Of a stretch of 42,860 nucleotides of DNA, positions 35,815 through 42,860 are shown piece by piece. A program made the position numbers and the translations under genes. Source of the DNA: JBAZTO01 sp041661865 (GTDB lineage: Bacteria; Planctomycetota; Phycisphaerae; SM23-33); assembly GCA_041661865.1 (NCBI GenBank), contig JBAZTO010000037.1, positions 1 through 42,860 on the forward strand, read 5' to 3'. Position 1 is the stretch's first letter. Each line of letters starts with the position of its first letter. The notes below the pieces were generated by a model. That model was not told the DNA's origin and ran no database searches. It saw only the letters and a program-made list of their open reading frames with translations.

Positions 35815-35937
35815 ATGCTCAAGGCGAAGAAGGACAAGCAGCCGACCAAGGCTGGCTATGCCATGCCGAAGAAGGCAGGCGCCAAGTCGGTCAAGTCGGG
35901 CACGGCCTCGCTCTCGAAGGGCAAGTACGTCTCTTGA
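35815..35937 (+). CDS. Small Lys-rich protein
   Basis: A 40-aa protein one base after the previous stop, with AAGGGAAAG as ribosome site. Twelve of 40 residues are Lys, with a regular Lys/Ser/Gly ending (KSVKSGTASLSKGKYVS). No fold is recognised. Together with the AT-hook protein it forms a pair of highly basic peptides right before the portal gene; a role with packaged DNA is inferred. Confidence 0.6.
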   Translation: MLKAKKDKQPTKAGYAMPKKAGAKSVKSGTASLSKGKYVS

Positions 35938-37961
35938 CCGACGACGAGCTGCGCTCGCTCCTCCGCAGAGAGGTAGACGGCGCAACCAACTATCTTGATG
36001 AGGTACTCACAGAGTTCCGCCTCAAGTCGTTGGACTATTACCACGGCGAGAAGTTCGGTAACGAGGTCGAAGGCCGTTCGCAGGTCGTGCTGACTGAGGT
36101 CGCGGATACCGTTGACTTCATGATGCCCAGCCTCATGCGGATTTTCACCGCGACCGATGAATACGGGCGCTTCGTGCCTCGGGGTCCCGAGGATGTGGCC
36201 GGGGCGCAGCAGGCGACCGACTATTGCGGGTACGTCATCAACTCCGTCAATAACGGCTTCGTCCTGCTGCACAACTGGTTCAAGGACGCGCTGCTGTTCA
36301 AGATCGGCGTCGTGAAGTCCTGGTGGGATTCCTCGCTCGACACGACGGAAGAGAGCTACGAAAGCCTGTCGGATGCCGAGTACGAGGCGCTGCAGGCGGA
36401 CCCCGACATTGAGATTATCGCGCACGAGGAAGTTCCCGCGCTGATCGATGTGATGCAGGACATGATGCCGGCCCCGGCCGTGCACCGCGTCACATGCAAG
36501 CGGACGGCGGAAACGGGCAAGATCAAGCACGACAACATCCCGCCGGAGGAGTTTCTGCTGGAGAAGCGCGCACGCGGCGACGTGCAGTCGCTGCGCTTCT
36601 GCGCCCACCAAACCGAGATGACCATCTCCGACCTGGTGGCGATGGGCTACGACCGCGACGAAGTGGCGGAATACGCCGGGCGCGAGGAAGACGAGGCAGA
36701 GGAAACCGAGCGGTTCAAGGACCTCGGGGATGGTATCGAGGAAGACCGCGAAGGCGTCAACCAGCCCGTCCTGGTGACGGAAGCCTATATCCGGGCCGAC
36801 TACGACGGCGACGGCATCGCCGAGCTGCGCCGCGTGCTGTGCGTTGGCGAGACGCTGCACGTCCTGGAAAACGAGCCCTGGGACCGGACGCCGTTCTCTG
36901 TCCTGTCGCCCATCCTCATGCCACACCGGATGATCGGCCGCTCGATTTCCGAGCTGGTCATGGACATTCAGCTGATCAAGTCCACGCTGCTGCGCCAGTG
37001 CCTCGACAACCTCTACCTGAACAACAACGCGACCTGGGAAGCCGTCGAAGGAAACGTCAACCTTGATGACCTATTGAACCCAGCGCCGGGTGGCGTGGTC
37101 CGCGTGCGCCAGCCGGGCATGGTGCGGGCGCTTGCGCCGCCGGTCATGGTGGGCGAGGCGACCCCCATGCTGGACATGCTGGACCGGGTCAAGGAAGGCC
37201 GAACCGGCATCACCAAGGCCAGTGCTGGCCTGGACGCCGACGCGCTGCAATCGACCACGGCCGCCGCTGTCAACGCAACGATCCGCGCCGCTGAGGGCAA
37301 GCTGGAGATGGTCGCCCGCGTTTTCGCCGAGACGGGCGTGCGCGATCTGTATTTCAACACGCTGCACCTGGCGCAGAAGCACGTCAGCGAGCAGCAGATG
37401 ATCCGTTTGCGCGGGACCTTCGTCCCGGTAGACCCGCGCGCTTGGGCCAACGGCTATGACTTCACCGTCAACGTCGGCCTTGGCTCCGGCCAGACGCAGG
37501 AGAAGCTAGCGGCCTTGATGCAGATCGCCGCCAAGCAGGAGATGATTTTCCAGTTTGCCGGCATCGCCAATCCCATCGTGACCCCGGCGCAGTACGCGGC
37601 GACGCTAACGAAGATGATTGAGGCGGCGGGCTTCAAGGACACGGAGACCTACGTCAACCGGCCGGAGATGACGGCGCAGGCGATGCAGGCCAAGGCTGGC
37701 GAACAGCCACCGCCTGACCCCAAGGTGCAGGCTGAAATCCAGAAGATGCAGGTCGACGCGCAGATTACGGCGCAGCGCATGAAGATGGAAATGGATCTGA
37801 AGCGCCAGGAGATGGCCGGCAAGCTCCAGCTGCAGCGTGAGGAGATGCTGGCCAACATCGAATTGCGGAAGGTTGAACTGGAGAGCGAGCGGCAGCTCCG
37901 CGCTGCTGAAATCGCCCTCAAGGGCGACACGCCTTCCACCAACCTGCCGAGGGCGCAATGA
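35934..37961 (+). CDS. Portal protein (P22-type)
   Basis: A 675-aa protein from TTG 35934, overlapping the small basic gene stop. It resembles the P22 portal family (LLRREVDGATNYLDEVLTEF, DYYHGEKFGNEVEGRSQVV, FVPRGPEDVAGAQQATDYC, RMIGRSISELVMDIQLIKS). Portal dodecamers form the DNA entry channel of the head. The last 90 residues are a long Gln/Glu/Lys-rich helix (VQAEIQKMQVDAQITAQRMK and so on), like the P22 portal barrel. Length is right for the family. Confidence 0.85.
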   Translation: MTDDELRSLLRREVDGATNYLDEVLTEFRLKSLDYYHGEKFGNEVEGRSQVVLTEVADTVDFMMPSLMRIFTATDEYGRFVPRGPEDVAGAQQATDYCGYVINSVNNGFVLLHNWFKDALLFKIGVVKSWWDSSLDTTEESYESLSDAEYEALQADPDIEIIAHEEVPALIDVMQDMMPAPAVHRVTCKRTAETGKIKHDNIPPEEFLLEKRARGDVQSLRFCAHQTEMTISDLVAMGYDRDEVAEYAGREEDEAEETERFKDLGDGIEEDREGVNQPVLVTEAYIRADYDGDGIAELRRVLCVGETLHVLENEPWDRTPFSVLSPILMPHRMIGRSISELVMDIQLIKSTLLRQCLDNLYLNNNATWEAVEGNVNLDDLLNPAPGGVVRVRQPGMVRALAPPVMVGEATPMLDMLDRVKEGRTGITKASAGLDADALQSTTAAAVNATIRAAEGKLEMVARVFAETGVRDLYFNTLHLAQKHVSEQQMIRLRGTFVPVDPRAWANGYDFTVNVGLGSGQTQEKLAALMQIAAKQEMIFQFAGIANPIVTPAQYAATLTKMIEAAGFKDTETYVNRPEMTAQAMQAKAGEQPPPDPKVQAEIQKMQVDAQITAQRMKMEMDLKRQEMAGKLQLQREEMLANIELRKVELESERQLRAAEIALKGDTPSTNLPRAQ

Positions 37962-38203
37962 GCGAGGAACGGCTACTGGCCGACCGCGCGGCCGGGCAAC
38001 GGGCTGAACAGCTCATTGCCGGGCTGGGCGAGCACATGAAGTCCCTTGAAGCTGCCTACGTTGAGACATGGAAGGGCGCCAACACGCCGGCCGAGCGGGA
38101 AGCCGCTTGGCACCGGGTGCAGGCGTTGCTTGACCTGGCGCGGCAGCTTCGTATCGCCGTCGAGAACGGCAACGTAGCGCAAAAGCGCCTGACGAAAACC
38201 TAG
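37958..38203 (+). CDS. Small helical protein between portal and scaffold
   Basis: An 81-aa helical protein, ATG overlapping the portal stop (ATGA). It contains RAAGQRAEQLIAGLGEHM and EAAWHRVQALLDLARQLRI. Similar short helical proteins occupy this spot in podovirus head modules. Function unknown; probably part of head assembly. Confidence 0.6.
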   Translation: MSEERLLADRAAGQRAEQLIAGLGEHMKSLEAAYVETWKGANTPAEREAAWHRVQALLDLARQLRIAVENGNVAQKRLTKT

Positions 38204-38216
38204 CTGAAAGGCTGAC

Positions 38217-39161
38217 ATGACCGAGACCAAGACGCTCACCGTCGCTGACGGTGTGGCAAGCCTGCTGGCTGTCCAGAATCCCGAGTCGAAGACGGAGGAC
38301 CAGGAAGAGCTGCAGGACACCCAGGCGACCGAAACCGACGACCCGGAGGAGGAAGAGACCCCGGAGGAAGTCGAAGACCCGGACGCCGACCCGGAGGGCG
38401 AAGACCCTACGGAAGAGGACGTGCCCGATGAGGTTGAGCCCTTCTACGAAGTCACCGTTGACGGTGAGGCGAAGAAGCTCAAGCTCAAGGACCTGATCGA
38501 CGGCTACCGTCGTGGGCACAACTACGAAACCAAGGCTGAGAAGCTCCGCGAGGAGCGCCAGGCGACAGAGCGCGAACGCGCCGAAGTCACCCAGCGCCGG
38601 ACGGAGTATGACCAGCGCCTCTCCGCTTTGGAGGCGATCCTTTCCCAAGAGGACCCCGACCTAAAGACCCTGAAAGAGCGTGACCCGACCCGCTACCTGA
38701 TCGTCAAGCAGGAGCGGGAAGAGGCGCTCAAGAAGGTGCAGGACGAGCGCCAGCGCGTGGCCACCGAATATCGGTCGCAGATGCACGCTGAGATGCTCAA
38801 GCACGTCGCGGCCGAGAAGCAGAAGCTGCTTGAGGCCGTACCGGCGTGGCGAGACGAGAAGCGCGCGAAGGCGGAGCAGCCTAAGGTTACGGCGTTCGCC
38901 AAGTCCATCGGCTTCACCGACCAGGAACTGGCCGGGCTGACCGATCACCGCGCCGTCGTCGTGCTGCGTGACGCATGGCTGTACCGCCAGGGCAGGGACC
39001 TCAAGGGCAAGCAGACGCAGAAGGCTTCCAAGCAGCTGCCTGCTGGCAAGCCGCAGACCAAAGAGGACCGAACCGGCCGTGAGCGCGACCGCGCGCTAGA
39101 GCGGCTCAAGCGAGAAGGATCAGTGAGCGCAGGCGTTGCCGCGCTCCTAGCAAGGAAATAA
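38217..39161 (+). CDS. Scaffold protein
   Basis: A 314-aa protein. An acidic N-terminal third (a long Glu/Asp/Pro run about 35-75, for example DDPEEEETPEEVEDPDADPE) is followed by a charged helical/coiled-coil body (AEKLREERQATERERAEVTQ). The composition is that of phage scaffolding proteins, and it precedes the major capsid gene directly. It would guide prohead assembly and then leave or be removed. No protease fold is seen in it or beside it; the only protease in the window is the membrane-anchored one at 8744. Confidence 0.75.
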   Translation: MTETKTLTVADGVASLLAVQNPESKTEDQEELQDTQATETDDPEEEETPEEVEDPDADPEGEDPTEEDVPDEVEPFYEVTVDGEAKKLKLKDLIDGYRRGHNYETKAEKLREERQATERERAEVTQRRTEYDQRLSALEAILSQEDPDLKTLKERDPTRYLIVKQEREEALKKVQDERQRVATEYRSQMHAEMLKHVAAEKQKLLEAVPAWRDEKRAKAEQPKVTAFAKSIGFTDQELAGLTDHRAVVVLRDAWLYRQGRDLKGKQTQKASKQLPAGKPQTKEDRTGRERDRALERLKREGSVSAGVAALLARK

Positions 39162-39165
39162 GCCA

Positions 39166-40125
39166 ATGCCGACCAACAGCTACAAGACCACGACCGCCGT
39201 TGGCGAGCGTGAGGAACTGTCCGACATCATTGCGATGATCGACCCGGACGAGACGCCGATCTACTCCAACGCCAAGAAGATCAAGACCAACGCAGTGAAC
39301 ACCGAGTGGCAGGTGCAGGAACTGGCCGCCGCTTCGGCGTCTAACGCGGTGAACGAAGGCGCCGACGCGACCTACGCGACCCCGACCCCGACCACGCGCC
39401 TGGGCAACTACCACCAGATCAGCACCAAGCCGGTGTCTGTCTCTGGCACCCTGGATGCGGTGGACAAGGCCGGCCGCGAGTCGGAAATCGCCTACCAGAA
39501 GATCCTCAAGGCGAAGGAACTCCGCCGCGACATCGAGAAGACGCTGTTCGCGCCCCAGGCGAAGTCGGGTTCCGACCCGCGCAAGGCCGCGACGCTCTCC
39601 GCCTGGATCACCAACGTTGACGACAACGGCGCGACCGACGCGACCGGTGACGGCACCGACTTCAATGGCCAGACCACCAGTGGCACCGCTCGTGCCCTGG
39701 CGATCAGCTACATCGACAACGTGATGAAGCTGGCCTACCAGGACGGCGGCTCGCCGGACATGCTTGTCCTGTCGCCGACCAACAAGAAGAACTTCTCCGC
39801 CCTGGCGGCGACGGAGACTGGCGTGGTCGCCAACCAGATCAACATGACCACGCCCAAGCCCGGCACGCTGGTGGGCACCACGAGCATGTACCTGACCGAC
39901 TTCGGCACGCTGGAGGTGGTCACCGACCGCTTTGCGCTGGACACGGACGTGTATGTCCTGGACAGCGACTACCTCGCCATCGGGACGCTGAAGGGTCGCA
40001 ACTTCATGACCCAGCCCCTGGCGAAGGTCGGCGATGCCGAGAACTTCCAGCTTCTGGTCGAGTGGACCCTCAAGGTCGAGGCGCCGAAGGCGCACGGCGC
40101 GGTCTACGCGCTCTCGGGCTCGTAA
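39166..40125 (+). CDS. Major capsid protein (DUF5309/SU10-like)
   Basis: A 319-aa protein from ATG 39166, 4 bp after the scaffold gene. The family hallmark is the start PTNSYKTTTAVGEREELSD with IDPDETPIYSNA and the later LVLSPTNKKNFSALAA and GTTSMYLTDFGTLEVVTDRF, as in the SU10-type HK97-fold capsid proteins. It forms the icosahedral shell. Size is usual. Codon use is strongly biased to C-ending codons, as expected of an abundant protein. Confidence 0.85.
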   Translation: MPTNSYKTTTAVGEREELSDIIAMIDPDETPIYSNAKKIKTNAVNTEWQVQELAAASASNAVNEGADATYATPTPTTRLGNYHQISTKPVSVSGTLDAVDKAGRESEIAYQKILKAKELRRDIEKTLFAPQAKSGSDPRKAATLSAWITNVDDNGATDATGDGTDFNGQTTSGTARALAISYIDNVMKLAYQDGGSPDMLVLSPTNKKNFSALAATETGVVANQINMTTPKPGTLVGTTSMYLTDFGTLEVVTDRFALDTDVYVLDSDYLAIGTLKGRNFMTQPLAKVGDAENFQLLVEWTLKVEAPKAHGAVYALSGS

Positions 40126-40130
40126 GCATC

Positions 40131-40469
40131 GTGACGGAAACGATTGGGCGCGCTCTGCGGGGCGCGCCCTCTCTTTCCCAACTCAAGGTATCCGAAAAGA
40201 CCTCGCTGGTGCGCGACGCTGACGGCCTCTACGTCGTCACGGAGCAGCCCCTAGGGGCCTTGCTGGACGACAACAAGGCGTGGCGGGCCGAGCGGCAGAA
40301 CCTGCGTGGCACGGAGCGCCACCGGGTGAAGATCGCTGAGATTCCCGACACGCTCTTTTTTGAACTGCGCCGCCGCTTTGGCTCGCCGAAGAACAATCCG
40401 GCCGATTGGAAGCGGTGGCTTAACGACCCTGACAATCGCTATTTCCGCACATGGGAAGGCCACGTATGA
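40131..40469 (+). CDS. Head-associated small protein, unknown
   Basis: A 112-aa protein; GTG 40131, 5 bp after the capsid stop, is preferred over an overlapping upstream ATG. It includes IGRALRGAPSLSQLKVSEKT, AERQNLRGTERHRVKIAEIP and a C-terminal LRRRFGSPKNNPADWKRWLN. It has the position of a head-completion or head-decoration protein after the capsid gene. No family is recognised. Confidence 0.6.
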   Translation: MTETIGRALRGAPSLSQLKVSEKTSLVRDADGLYVVTEQPLGALLDDNKAWRAERQNLRGTERHRVKIAEIPDTLFFELRRRFGSPKNNPADWKRWLNDPDNRYFRTWEGHV

Positions 40470-41167
40470 CCCCTCGGGTTGGCATCTGCATTCCGTCCGG
40501 CGACATGTGGCATGCGGACTTCTCTTTCGACCTAGCGGGGATGCTGCTCTACACGACGACAAGCAGCTCGGGGCCGCTTGAAGTCGGGATGCACAACCAC
40601 CGGCTTTCTGTCCTGCCCACGGCGCGTAACTGGCTGGTGCGTGACGCCCTGACGGCGGGCGCGAGCCACATTCTGTTCCTCGATAGCGACATGCGGTTCC
40701 CGCCCGATACGCTGCTGCGGCTCCTGTCGCATGACCAGGACATTGTCGCGGCGAATTGCGTGCAGCGGGCCTTCCCGACGCGAGCCACGGCCTGGGCTGC
40801 CGGCGCGCATGTCTTTACCGAGGCGGACAGCACAGGGCTAGAAGAAGTCGAAAGCATCGGGACCGCCGTCATGATGATCAAGGCGTCGGTGTTCGGGGCG
40901 ATGAAGCCGCCGGCCTTCTTTTTCGAGCCCAAGCCGGACGACGCTTTTTCGTTCCTTGGCGAAGATCAGTATTTCTGCCGCAAGGCGCGCGAGTGCGGCT
41001 TCAAGGTGTGGATCGACCACGATCTAAGCCAGCACGTCGCGCACGTCGGGACGCTGGCCTACACGCCTGCGATGGCGTTGGCCTGCCGCGACAAGACGCC
41101 GGTCCTGCTGAACGGCTTGAACCTCAACACCCAGACCTCGGCGCCGGCCGTGGCTAAGGAGGCGTGA
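40466..41167 (+). CDS. GT-A fold glycosyltransferase
   Basis: A 233-aa protein from ATG 40466 (ATGA overlap). The N-terminal RVGICIPSGDMWHADFSFDL, the R-N-W-L-V-R-D-A segment and the D-S-D metal-binding motif (ILFLDSDMRFP) mark a GT-A glycosyltransferase, with a later acidic site (LGEDQYFCRKARECGFKVW) typical of GT2-like enzymes. It transfers sugar from a nucleotide sugar. Located between capsid and adaptor genes, where a metabolism gene is unusual; capsid or tail glycosylation is a plausible role. Confidence 0.8.
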   Translation: MTPRVGICIPSGDMWHADFSFDLAGMLLYTTTSSSGPLEVGMHNHRLSVLPTARNWLVRDALTAGASHILFLDSDMRFPPDTLLRLLSHDQDIVAANCVQRAFPTRATAWAAGAHVFTEADSTGLEEVESIGTAVMMIKASVFGAMKPPAFFFEPKPDDAFSFLGEDQYFCRKARECGFKVWIDHDLSQHVAHVGTLAYTPAMALACRDKTPVLLNGLNLNTQTSAPAVAKEA

Positions 41168-41793
41168 TGGCAATCACCACTTACGCCGAGCTGCAGACGG
41201 CGGTCGGCAATTGGCTGGCCAACCAAGTCAGCACGGACAGCATCCCCGACTTCATTGCGTTGGCCGAAGCGGAAATGTCGCGTGTGCTGTTCGACAACAG
41301 CGCCGAAGTGCGGGCGCAGGCCGTGACGGTGGCGGGTACTGCCCGCGTGAGTCTGCCGAACGACTGCCGCCGGGTGCGCGCGCTTAGACTGGACGCCGTG
41401 GCGGGTGCGAATCTGGACTATTGGCCGCCAACGACATTCAACCAGTTCGCCACGCTCGGGCAGGGGCAGCCCGGACGCTACACCATTGAGGCGGGGGCGC
41501 TCCGCCTGTCGCCTGTTCCTGACGACGAATACACGCTGGAGATCATCTACCAGCAGGGCGTGCCGGCGCTGTCCGACGCCAACACGAGCAACGACATCCT
41601 GGCGCGCCATCCTGACGCCTATCTGCATGGCTCGTTGATGCAGGCTTACGACTTCCTCATGGACGAGGCGCGGGCCGGCAAGGCGCGCCAGAGGTTCAAC
41701 GAACTGCTGATCGAGATCGCCGCAGAGGCCGAGCGCACCCGCTTTGGTGCGACGCCGCTGGCGCGCCGGTCGGCCTATAGGGAGATCAACTGA
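41167..41793 (+). CDS. Head-tail adaptor protein (SU10-type)
   Basis: A 208-aa protein from ATG 41167 after the glycosyltransferase stop. It starts with AITTYAELQTAVGNWLANQV and FIALAEAEMSR, the hallmark of podovirus adaptor proteins that sit under the portal, and shows LDYWPPTTFNQFATLGQGQP with RYTIEAGALRLSPVPDDEYT. The adaptor ring extends the portal channel to the tail. Length and position (after the capsid, before the tail proteins) fit. Confidence 0.75.
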   Translation: MAITTYAELQTAVGNWLANQVSTDSIPDFIALAEAEMSRVLFDNSAEVRAQAVTVAGTARVSLPNDCRRVRALRLDAVAGANLDYWPPTTFNQFATLGQGQPGRYTIEAGALRLSPVPDDEYTLEIIYQQGVPALSDANTSNDILARHPDAYLHGSLMQAYDFLMDEARAGKARQRFNELLIEIAAEAERTRFGATPLARRSAYREIN

Positions 41794-42200
41794 TGGCGAC
41801 ATTCGTCAAGTTCCAGCCCTTTGTCGAGGCGCTGGCTGAGAAGGTCCACAACCTCGGCTCCGATCAGCTCGTGATCGCGCTTTCCAACACGGCGCCGAAT
41901 GCGACTGACGCCACGCTCTCGCAGATCACCGAGATCAGCTACACGAACTTGTCGAGCCGGAACGTCACCACGTCAACGAGCGCACAGACCACCGGCACCT
42001 ACAAGCTGGTGCTGGATGACCTGGTCCTGACTGCGTCCGGTTCGGTGGCTACCTTCCGCTACGTGATCCTCTACAACGACACGTCCACCAGCGACAACCT
42101 GGTTGCCTATTGGGATCGCGGTTCGACGGTCACCATGGCGTCAGGCGACACCTTCACTGTCAATTTCGACGGCTCGGCTGGCGTCCTGACGGTGGCATGA
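41793..42200 (+). CDS. Virion protein of unknown function, beta-rich
   Basis: A 135-aa protein, ATG overlapping the adaptor stop. Beta-rich: ALSNTAPNATDATLSQITEI, GTYKLVLDDLVLTASGSVAT, TFTVNFDGSAGVLTVA. The family is widespread in podovirus tail and head-tail modules and often annotated as hypothetical. It precedes two tail-type genes with overlapping starts. Confidence 0.6.
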   Translation: MATFVKFQPFVEALAEKVHNLGSDQLVIALSNTAPNATDATLSQITEISYTNLSSRNVTTSTSAQTTGTYKLVLDDLVLTASGSVATFRYVILYNDTSTSDNLVAYWDRGSTVTMASGDTFTVNFDGSAGVLTVA

Positions 42201-42655
42201 CCATGGCTTGGCCAACGCAGGCGACGACACTCAACGACGCGCTGGCATCGGTTGACCGGGCGGCGCGGCAGCTCAAGGAACGTTCGGCTGCCTTCCGCGC
42301 CCAGGCGGCCGAAATGAACATCGCGGCCGACCGCATCACCGAGGAAGTGCTGCGGCATCTGGTCGTGGCGCGCGACACCTTTGCCGCCGCGTCTGCGCTG
42401 CCAGGCATCGCGGCCTACGTGGCATCGCAGCGCGGCGTAACGCAGCAAGCGGTCACGACAGCCTTTTCCGACATGGCAGGCGCCGTCAATAGCGCCATCG
42501 GCTGGGTGGTGGCCAACCTGCCGAAGGACGCGGGCGGCTACCTGCTGCTGCGACAGATCGATAGCGCGGGCGCCATGACCTACAGGACATTCACCCCGGC
42601 GCAGACGGCCGGGCTTCGCGCCGCGCTAACCGCCGTCGAAGCGACGATCAGCTAA
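42197..42655 (+). CDS. Small virion protein, unknown
   Basis: A 152-aa helical protein from ATG 42197 (ATGA overlap with the previous stop). It contains LNDALASVDRAARQLKERSA, ADRITEEVLRHLVVARDTFA and a C-terminal YRTFTPAQTAGLRAALTAVE. Position between the beta-rich protein and the repeat-bearing tail protein suggests a virion assembly role. No family is recognised. Confidence 0.6.
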   Translation: MTMAWPTQATTLNDALASVDRAARQLKERSAAFRAQAAEMNIAADRITEEVLRHLVVARDTFAAASALPGIAAYVASQRGVTQQAVTTAFSDMAGAVNSAIGWVVANLPKDAGGYLLLRQIDSAGAMTYRTFTPAQTAGLRAALTAVEATIS

Positions 42656-42657
42656 CC

Positions 42658-42860
42658 ATGTCTATCGCCGTCTCCGATCTAGGCACCGTCGAAGACACCG
42701 GCAACGACAACCAGTCCAACTTCAGCTTCGGTTCCTTCGGCTCCACGGCGGCGGATCGGTATCTGGTCGCGCTGGTCACAGCCCGCGACAATGCGAACGA
42801 CTACACGGTGACCTCGGCCACCATCGGCGGGGTCGCGGCGACCATCAATGCCGACGCGGG
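42658..42860 (+). CDS. Repeat-containing tail protein, 5' part (continues at 2-1198)
   Basis: The start of the same gene whose 3' part is at 2-1198. ATG 42658 follows two bases after the previous stop. The N-terminus reads SIAVSDLGTVEDTGNDNQSN and FSFGSFGSTAADRYLVALV, which continues seamlessly into the start of the window. The whole protein is 423 aa. Confidence 0.8.
   Translation, partial: MSIAVSDLGTVEDTGNDNQSNFSFGSFGSTAADRYLVALVTARDNANDYTVTSATIGGVAATINADA
42735..42860. repeat. Terminal direct repeat, right copy
   Basis: Exact copy of bases 4-129; see the left copy. It gives the closing overlap of the circular assembly. Confidence 0.95.

Noticed and set aside
1..42860. CRISPR arrays, insertion sequences and complete tRNA genes.
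   Set aside because: No regularly spaced repeats with unique spacers, no transposase gene with end repeats, and no full cloverleaf were found.

Overview
The window is one essentially complete genome of a tailed bacteriophage, assembled as a circle. Bases 4-129 are repeated exactly at 42735-42860, so the unique genome is about 42,731 bp and one tail gene runs across the contig ends. DNA is GC-rich throughout, genes are packed with ATGA/GTGA/TTGA stop-start overlaps, and the promoters I can see are sigma70-like. This suggests a GC-rich proteobacterial host; the exact group cannot be read from the sequence. P22-type portal and stabilisation-like proteins, internal ejection-type proteins and an SU10-like (DUF5309) major capsid protein point to a short-tailed (podovirus) particle.

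Layout: (1) 30.7-42.8 kb continuing to 8.5 kb, + strand: packaging and virion module (terS, terL, a Hint-domain protein, methyltransferase, GT32 glycosyltransferase, small basic peptides, portal, scaffold, capsid, second glycosyltransferase, head-tail adaptor, tail proteins, ejection proteins, tail fibre), closed by an intrinsic terminator at 8706-8727. (2) 8.7-13.9 kb, + strand: late accessory and lysis module (membrane-anchored trypsin-like protease, holin-like protein, calcineurin-like phosphoesterase, endolysin, i-spanin, DNA methyltransferase, o-spanin lipoprotein), followed by about 400 nt of non-coding, strongly self-complementary sequence ending in a second intrinsic terminator. (3) 23.5 down to 14.1 kb, - strand: a long leftward operon of small early genes, mostly of unknown function, including an SSB-like protein, a DUF1367-like protein, an Ead/Ea22-like protein, an ASCH-type/morphogenetic-type protein and a ParB/sulfiredoxin-fold protein. 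(4) 23.5-24.1 kb: control region with an XRE-type repressor between two outward-facing promoters. (5) 24.1-30.7 kb, + strand: rightward early operon with a Cro-like protein, small membrane proteins, Dam-type methyltransferase, HNH nuclease, RusA resolvase, replication initiator with internal iterons, and a T7 gp4-like primase-helicase split over two frames.

How it fits together: both early promoters carry a TGGACGnnnCGTCCA-type palindrome in the spacer between -35 and -10, so one repressor can silence both arms, as in a lambdoid switch. I find no integrase and no transposase. Replication probably starts at four 12-bp iterons inside the initiator gene (as in lambda O), uses the phage helicase/primase and the host polymerase, and is resolved by RusA. 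The points most worth a second look are the candidate structured RNA at 13.5-13.9 kb, the nested operators without an integrase, the iterons, the frame-split primase-helicase, the Hint-domain virion-module protein, and the sugar/methyl-transfer genes embedded in the head module.
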